From: Candidatus Gastranaerophilales bacterium
GTDB taxonomy: Bacteria > Cyanobacteriota > Vampirovibrionia > Gastranaerophilales > Gastranaerophilaceae
DNA length: 64,000 bases
Direction: 5' to 3'
Assembly (NCBI GenBank): GCA_928722015.1
Contig: CAKMWI010000008.1
Span: 186,001-250,000 of the forward strand
Both the position numbers and the translations under genes were made by a program. Of the stretch, positions 16,002-24,331 are shown piece by piece. A model generated the notes under the pieces. It had not been told where the DNA came from. It did not search any database and saw only the letters and a program-made list of their open reading frames with translations. The first letter of the stretch is position 1, and the number at the start of each line of letters is the position of its first letter.

Positions 16002-17366
16002 TTAGTATCGTTCCAGATATCTGTCTAACTCCCATTTAGAAACATAAGTTCTAAATGAATCCCATTCTTTTTTCTTCGAAGTCATAAATTCTTTAAATAT
16101 ATGTTCTCCAAGTGCAGCTTTTGCTACAAGGGATTTATCCATTTGTTCCAATGCTTCTGCAAGACTACCTGGAAGTGAATCTATTCGTTGCTTTTTGCGT
16201 TCTTTGGATGTTAATTTGTAAATATTACTTTCTACAGGAACTGGTGGATCAATTTTATTTCTAATACCGTCTAAACAAGCTTCTAGAATGGCTGCAAAAG
16301 CCAAGTATGGATTACAAGCAGGGTCTGGCGAACGTAATTCAACACGAGTAGATACCCCACGTTTTGCAGGTACTCTTAATAATGCACTTCTGTTTGCTAA
16401 TGACCATGCTAAATAAACTGGAGCTTCGTATCCAGGAACAAGTCTTTTGTAACTGTTAACAAGTGGGTTTGTAATTGCAGTAAAACTTTTTACATGTTTT
16501 AGCATACCCCCAACTGCATATTTTGCGGTTTCTGATAATTGGTATTCTGCATTTTCATCATAAAATGCATTTTTGCCATCTTTAAATAGTGATACATTAC
16601 AGTGCATACCAGAACCATTAATTCCAAATATAGGTTTTGGCATAAAGGTGGCATGTAAATTATGTTTAGCCGCAATTGCTTTTACAGCAACTTTGAAAGT
16701 TGTAACATTATCTGCTGCTGTTAGAATGTCAGCGTATCTAAAATCTATTTCGTGTTGTCCATCAGCTACTTCGTGGTGAGATGCTTCAATATCAAAACCC
16801 ATTTCTTGTAATGTAAGTACAATATCGGATCTTACATCTTCACCTAAGTCTTCTGGTCCAACATCATAGTAGCCTGCTCTATCTTGAGTCTCAGTTGTAA
16901 CATCGCCATTTTTGTCTTTAGCAAATAAGAAAAATTCAGCTTCAGGTCCAACATTCATTGAAAATCCCATTTTTTCTGCTGCAAGCATTACTCTTTTTAA
17001 ATTGCATCTCGGACAGCCTTCAAATGGTGTTCCATCTGCGTTATAGATATCACAGATTAATCGAGCAGAGTTAATTCCGTTACTTTCTCTCCAAGGTAAA
17101 ATTTGAAAGCTATTGATGTCAGGATGGAAAAACATATCTGAAGTTTCAATACTTCTGAAACCTTTTATTGATGATCCATCCAGCATTATTTCATTATCAA
17201 GAACTTTATCTATTTGTTCGGATGGCACAGTCATATTTTTAGCCTGACCATTAATATCTACGAATTGTAATTTTATAAATTTAATATTGTATTCTTTTAT
17301 AAATCCCTTTATGTCATCCCTTGTAAATTGTTTTCCATCTAATCTTGCGTATTTGAATTCTGACAT
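16002..17366 (-). CDS. glnA: glutamine synthetase type I (alpha-like)
   Basis: Condenses glutamate and ammonia with ATP and is the main nitrogen-assimilation enzyme. It has 454 residues: beta-grasp DGSSIKGF near 62-69, the metal site ASHHEVADGQHEIDF, the ATP-site motif NGSGMHCN, and RVPAKRGVSTRVELR. The adenylylation-loop region reads NIYKLTSKERKK instead of the NLYDLPPEE type, so it lacks the usual adenylylation context. Length and sequence fit the GSI-alpha group of Firmicutes and Thermotogae rather than the cyanobacterial form. It is monocistronic, with a good promoter at 17411-17439. Confidence 0.93.
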   Translation of the reverse strand: MSEFKYARLDGKQFTRDDIKGFIKEYNIKFIKLQFVDINGQAKNMTVPSEQIDKVLDNEIMLDGSSIKGFRSIETSDMFFHPDINSFQILPWRESNGINSARLICDIYNADGTPFEGCPRCNLKRVMLAAEKMGFSMNVGPEAEFFLFAKDKNGDVTTETQDRAGYYDVGPEDLGEDVRSDIVLTLQEMGFDIEASHHEVADGQHEIDFRYADILTAADNVTTFKVAVKAIAAKHNLHATFMPKPIFGINGSGMHCNVSLFKDGKNAFYDENAEYQLSETAKYAVGGMLKHVKSFTAITNPLVNSYKRLVPGYEAPVYLAWSLANRSALLRVPAKRGVSTRVELRSPDPACNPYLAFAAILEACLDGIRNKIDPPVPVESNIYKLTSKERKKQRIDSLPGSLAEALEQMDKSLVAKAALGEHIFKEFMTSKKKEWDSFRTYVSKWELDRYLERY

Positions 17367-17410
17367 AATAACCTCTTTCTATTTCCAATATATTCTTAGA
17401 TTACTTTATA

Positions 17411-17439
17411 AGAATAAAAACTTTATTCTAAAAGGTCAA
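17411..17439 (-). promoter_or_regulatory. sigma-70 promoter of glnA
   Basis: On the minus strand, TTGACC (17434-17439), a 17-base spacer and TATTCT (17411-17416). Just upstream, 17448-17460 reads ATAATCTTTATAC on the minus strand, the same 13-mer that forms most of the PilZ operator at 795-807. No NtcA box (GTA-N8-TAC) is seen. Confidence 0.55.
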
Positions 17440-17546
17440 GTTTTTCGGTATAAAGATTATGTAAAGAGACATTTATAAATATTTTAATTTTAAAAATTAG
17501 ACTGCTTTTTTTTCTAAAAATAAAATAAATTATTTCCTTTTTTATT

Positions 17547-17594
17547 AAAAAAGACTCTTTTAATGTTCTGTGAAATTTTAAAAGAGTCTTTTAC
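17547..17594 (-). terminator. terminator of panD
   Basis: A 12-bp stem AAGACTCTTTTA (17551-17562) / TAAAAGAGTCTT (17579-17590). On the minus strand it is followed by a T-run (A-run at 17547-17552 on plus). Confidence 0.75.
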
Positions 17595-17627
17595 TGTTAT
17601 TCTTTTATGTTTAAAAAAGTTTACATT

Positions 17628-17984
17628 TTATTTTTTTTCAATAATTTTATTATTGTCGTCTACAATAATGATTGTTGGTTTGTGGTCTTTTACTTCTTCT
17701 TGTGTAAATTGGCCATAAGTTACAATAATAACTTTATCTCCAGGTTGAACTTTTCTGGCTGCAGCACCATTAAGACAAATCTGTCCTGAGTCAGCTTTTC
17801 CTTTTATTACATAAGTTTGAAATCTTTCTCCGTTATTGACGTCAAGAATTTCAACTTTTTGCCATTCTTTGATATTTGCTGCTTTTAGTAACGTTTCATC
17901 AATTGTAATAGAGCCTACATAATTAAGATTGGCATCTGTAACTGTTGCTCTATGAATTTTTGAATATAAGAATTCTAATAACAT
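17628..17984 (-). CDS. panD: aspartate 1-decarboxylase
   Basis: Makes beta-alanine from aspartate for pantothenate and CoA synthesis. The 118-residue proenzyme self-cleaves between Gly24 and Ser25 in YVGSITID to create the pyruvoyl cofactor. The conserved [14 protein letters not shown], the [10 protein letters not shown] segment and [20 protein letters not shown] are all present. It is complete and of normal length. It stands alone between terminators; panB and panC are not in the window. The ATG at 17984 begins the standard [11 protein letters not shown] start. Confidence 0.95.
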   Translation of the reverse strand: MLLEFLYSKIHRATVTDANLNYVGSITIDETLLKAANIKEWQKVEILDVNNGERFQTYVIKGKADSGQICLNGAAARKVQPGDKVIIVTYGQFTQEEVKDHKPTIIIVDDNNKIIEKK

Positions 17985-18040
17985 ATTTTTTACCTCTAAT
18001 TTTATTATATAACAAATATATTTCTTGGATTAAAAGGAAG

Positions 18041-18067
18041 TAGCAAATTTTATTTTTTCATGTTTTA
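18041..18067 (+). promoter_or_regulatory. shared leader element TAGCAAATTTTATTTTTT
   Basis: An 18-base element (18041-18058) 57 bases before the start of the ISFGS protein gene, followed by CATGTTTT. It is identical to 24285-24302 before another SFGS protein gene, and similar to 28644-28668 before the RelA/SpoT-like gene. Confidence 0.4.
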
Positions 18068-18097
18068 TGTCTTTATTATATATAATAGGAGGTTTAA

Positions 18098-18772
18098 ATG
18101 TCAGATATTAGTTTTGGTTCTATTTATAGAATTCCAATAACTCAGCCAGGGGTAAATGCTGCTAAGAAAGCAAGGTTAAAAAGTTTAATTGAAACTTATC
18201 CTAATGGACTAATTGGTAAAAGTAAAACAGGGCATGCCCGTATTTCGGTACCAGATAGTGAGGATACAAGCTTTGTTTCAAAGTTAAAAGCTCTTGGGTA
18301 TAAGATATTTCAGAAATTCGAAGGTGATAATATCTCTAAAGATAAATTGGATGCCGTGATTAAGGCTAAACTGGATGACAGGGATTTTTTTCAAAAGGGT
18401 AAACAATATAAAAGGATGTCTAATGAGCTGAAGGCTCAGAGAAGATTTGAAAGAACTTTCACTCCTGCTGCTATAGAAAATAATACACAGGATGTCCAAA
18501 GTATAGTTGATACAGCACATTATGAACCGAAAATGAATAAGTTGTCAAAGACAAAAAATTCTCAAACTGCTACTTTCTCCACCAAATCTATAGAAAAAAA
18601 TAATGATGGATTTTTTGATTCAGTAAGTAAATCTGGTGTTGATGAAGTTTCAGAAATTGTTCCAAAAGCTATTCTTAGAAATGAGGAGCTTCGTAAATCT
18701 GCAAGATATATAGAATTAAAAGAAAAATATGGTGAGGAGTTTGCTGAAGCTGTATTTTTTGGAATAAAGTAG
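18098..18772 (+). CDS. SFGS-leader protein of unknown function
   Basis: A 224-residue protein beginning MSDISFGSIYRIPI. An S-F-G-S motif at residues 5-8 resembles the S-F-x-G leader of the proteins at 24332 and 28706. The rest is basic and helical (FFQKGKQYKRMSNELKAQRRFERTF) with a Ser/Thr-rich middle and a short conserved-looking C-terminal block (KYGEEFAEAVFFGIK). There is no classical signal peptide. The AGGAGG site seven bases before the ATG is strong. I do not recognise a domain; a family of exported or effector-like proteins is an inference from the leader and shared upstream element. Confidence 0.5.
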   Translation: MSDISFGSIYRIPITQPGVNAAKKARLKSLIETYPNGLIGKSKTGHARISVPDSEDTSFVSKLKALGYKIFQKFEGDNISKDKLDAVIKAKLDDRDFFQKGKQYKRMSNELKAQRRFERTFTPAAIENNTQDVQSIVDTAHYEPKMNKLSKTKNSQTATFSTKSIEKNNDGFFDSVSKSGVDEVSEIVPKAILRNEELRKSARYIELKEKYGEEFAEAVFFGIK

Positions 18773-18789
18773 CGACTGTTTTTAATCTA

Positions 18790-18825
18790 AGAAGCCCTTG
18801 AATTATTTTAAATTCAAGGGCTTCT
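18790..18825. terminator. long hairpin between converging genes
   Basis: A perfect 15-bp stem AGAAGCCCTTGAATT (18790-18804) / AATTCAAGGGCTTCT (18811-18825) with a six-base loop. There is no strong T-tract on either side, so it may be a 3' stabiliser as well as a terminator. Confidence 0.5.
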
Positions 18826-18870
18826 ATAATGTGTTTCCCAAATCTGTTTCGCCTTTTTCCTTACCACTGA

Positions 18871-19059
18871 TTAACTCAACAACGACTCTAGTAAATTAGC
18901 ATTTTGGAGTGCACCTGTTGATTCTTTAATTTTTTGTTTGTAAATGTACGTTCTTAATGCTTCCCTGATTAGTTCACTTCTTGAACGATTTTCACCCTCT
19001 GCTACTTGGTCGATTCTGTTCAAAAATTCTTCAGGCATTGAAATCAAAACTCTTGCCAT
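18871..19059 (-). CDS. ribbon-helix-helix (CopG-type) DNA-binding protein
   Basis: A 62-residue RHH protein. The N-terminal strand ARVLISMPEEFL pairs in a dimer to contact DNA; helix A (NRIDQVAEG), the NRSRSELIREALRTYI turn and helix B follow. A short polar C-terminal tail (GALQNANLLESLLS) is extra. Single-copy RHH proteins of this type are often antitoxins or autoregulators, but no toxin-sized gene is adjacent, so a stand-alone repressor is more likely. The start has AAGGAG seven bases upstream. Confidence 0.85.
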   Translation of the reverse strand: MARVLISMPEEFLNRIDQVAEGENRSRSELIREALRTYIYKQKIKESTGALQNANLLESLLS

Positions 19060-19221
19060 ATATTCTCCTTTTTACTAATGCTGTTGTCTGATTGCTTACA
19101 TATATATAAACAATTTGATATTTAAAAAAGTGCTATTTTTTAAATATTAAATATATACTCATTTGGAAAATGTTAATATAATTGGCTTACAGCTCTTTGT
19201 TTTCTTAATATTTTGTAACAT

Positions 19222-20202
19222 TTATTTCTCAAAAATTATAGCTAAGGAAATTAGAAGCATGAAAATAGTTGTTATATTTCTTGCCATATAGAATCTTAGA
19301 TAAAATGGAGCATTATAGGTATCTTTAATTTGTTTCCAATTATCAAGCGGGTAATTCCAAAAAGGATTTGATAATTTTTTTTGAGGTTGTTCGTTGTATA
19401 TTTTTAAAAATCTATATAAAGTTATAACCATTGGAATTGTTATAAATGTTATAAGGTAAATATAATTAGATGTGTTGTATGTTATATAGACAATCAGAAT
19501 GTAGCTTATGAGATAAAATAAAAGAATAAGATTAAGAGCATTTTGTTTGGTTTTCATCATTAGGCATAGTGTTTTTTTATTGGCTTTTTGGTCTCCATCG
19601 AAATCCATAAGCATGTGAGCATATAGTATTGCGTTTACAAACATTACGCAGGCAAAAGATAGAATAGCAACTTCTATTGAAAGTTTTTTTGTCATAACGT
19701 AGTATACTCCTTCGAATAATAGCGGGCCGTAAGCTATAATAACAAGGAGCTCGCCAAACCCATTCATTGAGAATGTCGGATATGCAAGAGCGATTAGTAG
19801 ACCAATTAGAGCAAATATTAAAACCATTGGTCCTGACGTTAAAAATAAAATTCCACCGATTATTGCTGCGATTGTAAGAAATGTAATTATTATATTCCTT
19901 AAATCTTTTACAGTAGCTTTATTCGTTCGTAAGTAATCACATTTATGATCTCTTCCGGCTTTAATAAAGGTTTCATCTTTGCTTAAAATTTTATAGTCAA
20001 TATAGTCATCAATAAGGTTTGTTGCCAGATGGACAAGACAAATTCCTATTAGCGCAATTAGACCATAAAACATGTTCCCATTATGTTTTATTGAATAAAC
20101 AAATATTACGAACCAGCTTAGTATTGTTATTGGAACAGAATATAATCTTGCGCATTTGAGCCAGAATATTGTATTCTTTATAAATTGTTTTATATATTCC
20201 AT
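19222..20202 (-). CDS. UbiA/MenA-family prenyltransferase
   Basis: An integral membrane protein with about eight or nine helices. It carries the two Asp-rich motifs of the UbiA superfamily: NLIDDYIDY (first N-x3-D-x3-D) and DFDGDQKANKKT (second). These bind the Mg-pyrophosphate of a polyprenyl donor, so the enzyme transfers a prenyl chain to an acceptor; MenA-like quinone synthesis is one possibility, but the acceptor is unknown. I chose the ATG at 20202 (326 aa); a TTG at 20217 inside the upstream gene is the alternative. It is the last gene of the nanE operon. Confidence 0.75.
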   Translation of the reverse strand: MEYIKQFIKNTIFWLKCARLYSVPITILSWFVIFVYSIKHNGNMFYGLIALIGICLVHLATNLIDDYIDYKILSKDETFIKAGRDHKCDYLRTNKATVKDLRNIIITFLTIAAIIGGILFLTSGPMVLIFALIGLLIALAYPTFSMNGFGELLVIIAYGPLLFEGVYYVMTKKLSIEVAILSFACVMFVNAILYAHMLMDFDGDQKANKKTLCLMMKTKQNALNLILLFYLISYILIVYITYNTSNYIYLITFITIPMVITLYRFLKIYNEQPQKKLSNPFWNYPLDNWKQIKDTYNAPFYLRFYMARNITTIFMLLISLAIIFEK

Positions 20203-20206
20203 TTTA

Positions 20207-20431
20207 TTATTTTTCAAAGATATTTTTCATTGCTACTACTGCTTCATAGCTGGCACCTGCTTCCAAAATTTCTTCAGCAGATAATCCGAACATTGTAATA
20301 AGATTTTTTGCTTCAGTATTGTTATTATGGTTAAGGAATTTTACTACCTCGTTAATTGCGTCTAGGCGACTTATTTTGGGCATTTGGTCATTTATTCCTT
20401 TTCTAAAAATTCTGGATTTTGATTTACCCAT
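20207..20431 (-). CDS. small hypothetical protein
   Basis: A 74-residue acidic/helical protein. A basic N-terminus (KSKSRIFRKG) is followed by an amphipathic helical block (AINEVVKFLNHNNNTEAKNLITMFGLSAEEILEAGASYEAV). It overlaps the ROK gene by eight bases upstream and sits five bases from the UbiA ATG, so it is translated as part of the operon. I do not recognise the family. The compact size and helix-turn-helix-like pattern (ITMFGLSAEEILEAG) are suggestive of a small regulator only weakly. Confidence 0.55.
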   Translation of the reverse strand: MGKSKSRIFRKGINDQMPKISRLDAINEVVKFLNHNNNTEAKNLITMFGLSAEEILEAGASYEAVVAMKNIFEK

Positions 20432-21308
20432 GTTGTTCCTTCTTTCTAAAAGCCAGAAGAGTAGCCCCTATCATTCCGGAATAATTACCTGTTGTGGCCT
20501 TATATATTTTTGTAGGAGTAGTACATATTTCTTGATTAACTTTAGTTTCTATTTTGTTAGTATCAACAAATTCTGCCATAGAGCCAGAAAGGACTATGCA
20601 ATCAGGATCAAATAAATTAGACAATCCTATCAGTCCGTTAGTAATATCATCCTGCCATTTATTAAAAATACTAATCATTAGTGAGTCTTGATTGTTAACT
20701 CCTTTAATTACGTCGTATGTTGTAACTGTCGGGTTATTCAGTATTTCTTCTGCGGTCTTTTTCAATCCGGAACCTGATGCGTATGCTTCAAAGCAATCCC
20801 AAGAGCCGCATGTACAACGTCTTCTTTTATCTGAATACATTTTAAAATGCATTTCACCAGCAGCCCCATTTTGACCTTTTAAAAGTTGGTCATTTATAAT
20901 TATTCCGCCGCCAACACCGGTTCCAAGTGTTACCATAACAGATACGGAACTCCCTTTAGATGCTCCTAGTTTGTATTCTGCCCAGGCTGCACAATTTGCG
21001 TCGTTTTCTACAAAAACAAATTTGTTTGATAGTTCCGGAAATGGCATTGTTGGATATTCTTTTGCAATGTTCCCTGTAGAACCTACAATTCCGGTATTTT
21101 GATTGTTTACTGCACCACAGGTTGAAAATGCAATTAAATCAACTTCGCTTTCATTCTCTTTTATTATTTCTAAAAATTTATTTTTTATCTCATTAAAAGT
21201 TTTTGGAGTCGGGTATTTTTTTACTTCAGTTAGAATTTCTCCACTTTCATTTATTATTGCGCTGTAGATTTTCGTTCCGCCAACATCAATGGCTAAAGCT
21301 TTTTTCAT
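20424..21308 (-). CDS. ROK-family sugar kinase (NanK- or glucokinase-like)
   Basis: A 294-residue ROK kinase. The ATP loop is AIDVGGTKIYS (6-16), the catalytic Asp103 lies in ENDANCAA, and the GTGVGGGI glycine loop is at 129-136. The structural zinc site has Cys165, Cys167 and Cys172 (CTCGSWDC), but the ExGH motif reads GEMHF, with the zinc histidine one position early. Phosphorylates a hexose. Location 240 bases downstream of nanE in one operon favours N-acetylmannosamine (NanK role); glucose cannot be excluded. No NanA lyase or transporter is visible. Confidence 0.8.
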   Translation of the reverse strand: MKKALAIDVGGTKIYSAIINESGEILTEVKKYPTPKTFNEIKNKFLEIIKENESEVDLIAFSTCGAVNNQNTGIVGSTGNIAKEYPTMPFPELSNKFVFVENDANCAAWAEYKLGASKGSSVSVMVTLGTGVGGGIIINDQLLKGQNGAAGEMHFKMYSDKRRRCTCGSWDCFEAYASGSGLKKTAEEILNNPTVTTYDVIKGVNNQDSLMISIFNKWQDDITNGLIGLSNLFDPDCIVLSGSMAEFVDTNKIETKVNQEICTTPTKIYKATTGNYSGMIGATLLAFRKKEQHG

Positions 21309-21322
21309 AAAATTACCTTCTA

Positions 21323-21538
21323 TTATTTATGTTTAGTTGTTTCAAATTTGTCATGACTTAGAGTTTTTAAACCAAGTTTATATATTTCGCGCAGCTCTTT
21401 TATTGTAAATTCAGAGCCCATTATTTCTACTTTTTTATCAATATTTGATTTCTTTAAATTTTCAGCCTCTTTCATTATGTTAAGCAAATTTTTGGCTTTA
21501 TCAAGAGGTGATAAAAATTTCAGTGGTAGAATTTTCAT
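21323..21538 (-). CDS. small hypothetical protein in nanE operon
   Basis: A 71-residue Lys/Leu/Glu-rich helical protein. The ATG at 21538 is preferred over the in-frame ATG at 21568 because it has an AGGAA site at the right distance and does not overlap nanE. No domain is recognised. It sits between nanE (11-base gap) and the ROK kinase (14-base gap) on the same strand, so it is almost certainly co-transcribed. Confidence 0.5.
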   Translation of the reverse strand: MKILPLKFLSPLDKAKNLLNIMKEAENLKKSNIDKKVEIMGSEFTIKELREIYKLGLKTLSHDKFETTKHK

Positions 21539-21548
21539 TTTAGTGTTC

Positions 21549-22241
21549 CTATTTATTTCTAAATACAAATCTTTTAGTTATAAGTTGCGGTCTGGTAATG
21601 GCAGAGCCGATAACAACGCAATGTGCGCCTAGTTCAAAGGCCTTATCTACCTGTTCTGGTTCCCAAATCCGACCTTCTAAAATAACAGGTATGTCAACTT
21701 GGTTTGTTAATTGTTTTAACAGTTCAAAATCAGGACCATTTATAGGAGATTGCGCAGATTCCATTGTGTATCCTGCCAGGGTTGTTGATAAGACATCAGC
21801 TCCAGCTTCTTTTGCTTTTATACCTTCTTCCAATGTTGAAATGTCAGCCATTGCAAGTTTTTTATTAATATGTATGTATTTGATTAAATCCTGTAGTTTT
21901 TCATTATTAGGACGTTTACGTTGGGTTCCGTCTATTGCTATAATATCAGCTCCCGCTTCTATTAATTCAATTACATCTTTAATTGTTGGCGTTATATAAA
22001 CAATTTCTTTCCAATTTTTTGGAATTATATTTGGTTTTGTTAATCCAATGACAGGTACTTGGAAAAGACATTTTGCATTTTTCACATCTCGTGCTCCGGC
22101 AACTCTTAATGCTCCGGCTCCTCCTGTTACTACAGATTTCATCATTGCAACCATACATTTTTCTAAATATAATGGTTCAGATGGCATTGCTTGAACTGAT
22201 ACTACTATTGTCCCTTTTATCTTGTTTAAAATATTATTCAT
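21549..22241 (-). CDS. nanE: N-acetylmannosamine-6-phosphate 2-epimerase
   Basis: A TIM-barrel epimerase that converts ManNAc-6-P to GlcNAc-6-P in sialic-acid or ManNAc catabolism. The 230 residues match NanE. KGTIVVSVQAMPSEPL is near 9-24, GAGALRVAGARDV follows, then IIAIDGTQRKRPN, the lysine/Asp core AMADISTLEEG, and GAHCVVIGSAITRPQ at the C-terminal phosphate site. It heads a five-gene operon (nanE, small protein, ROK kinase, small protein, UbiA-family enzyme). Confidence 0.93.
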   Translation of the reverse strand: MNNILNKIKGTIVVSVQAMPSEPLYLEKCMVAMMKSVVTGGAGALRVAGARDVKNAKCLFQVPVIGLTKPNIIPKNWKEIVYITPTIKDVIELIEAGADIIAIDGTQRKRPNNEKLQDLIKYIHINKKLAMADISTLEEGIKAKEAGADVLSTTLAGYTMESAQSPINGPDFELLKQLTNQVDIPVILEGRIWEPEQVDKAFELGAHCVVIGSAITRPQLITKRFVFRNK

Positions 22242-22315
22242 ACAAGTATTATATATGAAACAAAACTTTTTGCATTATGCTATAATATCTATATTAACAT
22301 AAAGAGGAAATTTAT

Positions 22316-23644
22316 ATGAAGAAAGTTTTAGTTAAATATCCGTTTTTAACAAAGGATGTAGAGATATACGAAAGAGACAACGGTCATAAGATTGTCTTGG
22401 CTCATAAAGAGGGTGAAATGGTAAATATTTCGTCATGGGTTAAGACAGGGTCAATAAACGAGGATGATAGCAATAACGGAATATCTCATTTTTTGGAGCA
22501 CTTAATGTTTAAAGGTACCCATGCTCACAAAGTTGGTGAGTTTGACAGGATGCTTGAGTCTAAAGGTGCAATTGTAAATGCTGCAACGTGGAAAGATTAT
22601 ACATTCTATTATGTAACATTACCTAAAGGCTTTGAAAATAAAGATTTCAGATTAGCAATTGACTTGCATGCTGATATGATGATGGATCCGATTTTCCCAG
22701 AAGAGGAATTAGGGGCTCCGTTTGATGTTAATGATCATTCTGTAACAGATAAGCGTGAACGTCATGTTGTAATTGAAGAAATTAGAATGAGAAAAGATCA
22801 ACCATGGACAAAAGTTTATAATGTTTGTAATAAGAATCTTTATACTTCACACCCATATAAAAGAGATGTTATTGGTACTCCGGAAATTATTTCGCAACTT
22901 ACAAGGAAAGATATAGACGATTATTATCGTAAATTTTATACTCCGGAAAATATGACGACTATTGTTGTTGGTGATTTTGACCATGTTGAAGTTTTGAATA
23001 CAATTTGTGAAAAGTTTAATTTTCCGAATAGAATACCTAATAAAAATAGAGTGAATAAGATTGATATTCCAACATCTGCAACAAAATATGTTGAGACAAG
23101 AGCTAATATTCAGACTTCTTATCTTATGTTTGGATGGTTAGGACCTGTTGCTTCAGATTTAAAAGCAACTATTTGTTTGGATTTGGTTAGTATAATTTTT
23201 GGGGATGGTACCAGCTCAAGATTGCAGCAAAATTTGGTGGAAAAACTTCCTGAAAAGATTTTTAATATGATTGGCTCAGAGCATTATCAATTTAAAGATG
23301 GTAATAATTTCTTTATTCAGGCTAATTTTAAGCCGGAATCAAAAGATAAAGCTATAGAGCTTATTAAAGCAGAATTGGATAATTTGTTGGATAAACAGAT
23401 ATCTGAAGATGAGTTATCAAAAGCTAAAAAACGTATTAAATCCAGATTTGCGTATTCGGCAGAAACAGTTTCCGAAATTGGAGAAACAATTGGATATTAT
23501 ATGACTGTCTGTGATGATTTAAAGCTTATTGAAGACTATTTAGCAGATTTGGATAGTATAACTGTAGCAGATTTAGAAAATTCAATTAAGCAATATCTTT
23601 CAATTGAGAATGCTGTTATTTCTGTATTAATGCCTGAAGCGTAA
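22316..23644 (+). CDS. M16-family zinc metallopeptidase
   Basis: A 442-residue M16B peptidase (mitochondrial-processing-peptidase/PqqL type). The inverted zinc motif HFLEH is at 58-62 (His58, catalytic Glu61, His62), with the distal zinc Glu in the RHVVIEEIRMRKDQ segment and the R/Y substrate site YSAETVSEIGETIGYY in the C-terminal half. Only one active unit is present, so it probably works as a dimer. There is no signal peptide and it is likely cytoplasmic. AAGAGGAAA precedes the ATG. The UDG gene follows after 26 bases in the same operon. Confidence 0.88.
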   Translation: MKKVLVKYPFLTKDVEIYERDNGHKIVLAHKEGEMVNISSWVKTGSINEDDSNNGISHFLEHLMFKGTHAHKVGEFDRMLESKGAIVNAATWKDYTFYYVTLPKGFENKDFRLAIDLHADMMMDPIFPEEELGAPFDVNDHSVTDKRERHVVIEEIRMRKDQPWTKVYNVCNKNLYTSHPYKRDVIGTPEIISQLTRKDIDDYYRKFYTPENMTTIVVGDFDHVEVLNTICEKFNFPNRIPNKNRVNKIDIPTSATKYVETRANIQTSYLMFGWLGPVASDLKATICLDLVSIIFGDGTSSRLQQNLVEKLPEKIFNMIGSEHYQFKDGNNFFIQANFKPESKDKAIELIKAELDNLLDKQISEDELSKAKKRIKSRFAYSAETVSEIGETIGYYMTVCDDLKLIEDYLADLDSITVADLENSIKQYLSIENAVISVLMPEA

Positions 23645-23670
23645 TTCATATAATTATAAGGAACGGATAT

Positions 23671-24261
23671 ATGAATACTGAAATTACGGAGCAACTTGAG
23701 ACTATTAGACAGAAATGTTTGAATTGTACAAAATGTTCTTTATGCAATTCAAGGACTAATATTGTGTTTTCAGGAGGAGTTCCTAATTCAAAATTAATGC
23801 TTATCGGAGAGGCTCCTGGCTATTATGAAGATCAAAAAGGCGTTCCTTTTGTTGGTAAAGCAGGTCAATTACTTGATAAAATTTTGGATTGTGTGGGATT
23901 TTCAAGAGAGCGCGATATATATATTTGTAATACTTTGAAGTGTAGACCTCCGGAAAATAGAGACCCTTTACCTGATGAAAAGGCTGCGTGTCGCGAATAT
24001 CTTGATGCACAGGTTAGTATTTTGAAGCCTAGGATTATTTTATTATGTGGACGAGTTGCAGTTAATTCTTTTTTGGATACGAAACTTGGAATAACAAAAC
24101 TCAGAGGAAAATGGTATGAAGGACCTTATTATTCTAAAATGATGCCTATTTTTCATCCTTCATATTTGTTGCGTAATGATAGCAGGGATAAAGGTTCTCC
24201 AAAATGGTTGATGTGGCAAGATATTAAAGAAATTCGCAGAGTTTATGATCAGATGGATTAG
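23671..24261 (+). CDS. uracil-DNA glycosylase, family 4 (Fe-S)
   Basis: Removes uracil from DNA. The 196 residues show the family-4 motifs: GEAPG (47-51) in the catalytic water loop and HPSYLL (162-167) for minor-groove intercalation. The [4Fe-4S] ligands fit Cys19, Cys22, Cys91 and Cys107 (C-x2-C ... C-x15-C); Cys16 and Cys25 are extra. The related annotation 'phage SPO1 DNA polymerase-related' belongs to the same family. A clear AAGGAA site is present, and the gene shares a transcript with the M16 peptidase. Confidence 0.9.
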   Translation: MNTEITEQLETIRQKCLNCTKCSLCNSRTNIVFSGGVPNSKLMLIGEAPGYYEDQKGVPFVGKAGQLLDKILDCVGFSRERDIYICNTLKCRPPENRDPLPDEKAACREYLDAQVSILKPRIILLCGRVAVNSFLDTKLGITKLRGKWYEGPYYSKMMPIFHPSYLLRNDSRDKGSPKWLMWQDIKEIRRVYDQMD

Positions 24262-24284
24262 TTTATTATTATATTTATAGTGAA

Positions 24285-24310
24285 TAGCAAATTTTATTTT
24301 TTTGTGTTTT
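24285..24310 (+). promoter_or_regulatory. shared leader element TAGCAAATTTTATTTTTT
   Basis: 18 bases (24285-24302) identical to 18041-18058, located 47 bases before the SFGS coiled-coil gene and followed by TTGTGTTTT. Probably in the 5' untranslated region. Confidence 0.4.
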
Positions 24311-24331
24311 CTTAGTTGTGGAGGTTTCAAT

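Noticed and set aside
17440..17470. NtcA or GlnR operator at glnA
   Set aside because: Neither GTA-N8-TAC nor TGTNA-N7-TNACA is matched; only the 13-mer shared with PilZ remains.
18871..19059. Antitoxin of a toxin-antitoxin pair
   Set aside because: No small toxin gene on either side; neighbours are 100-170 bases away and unrelated.
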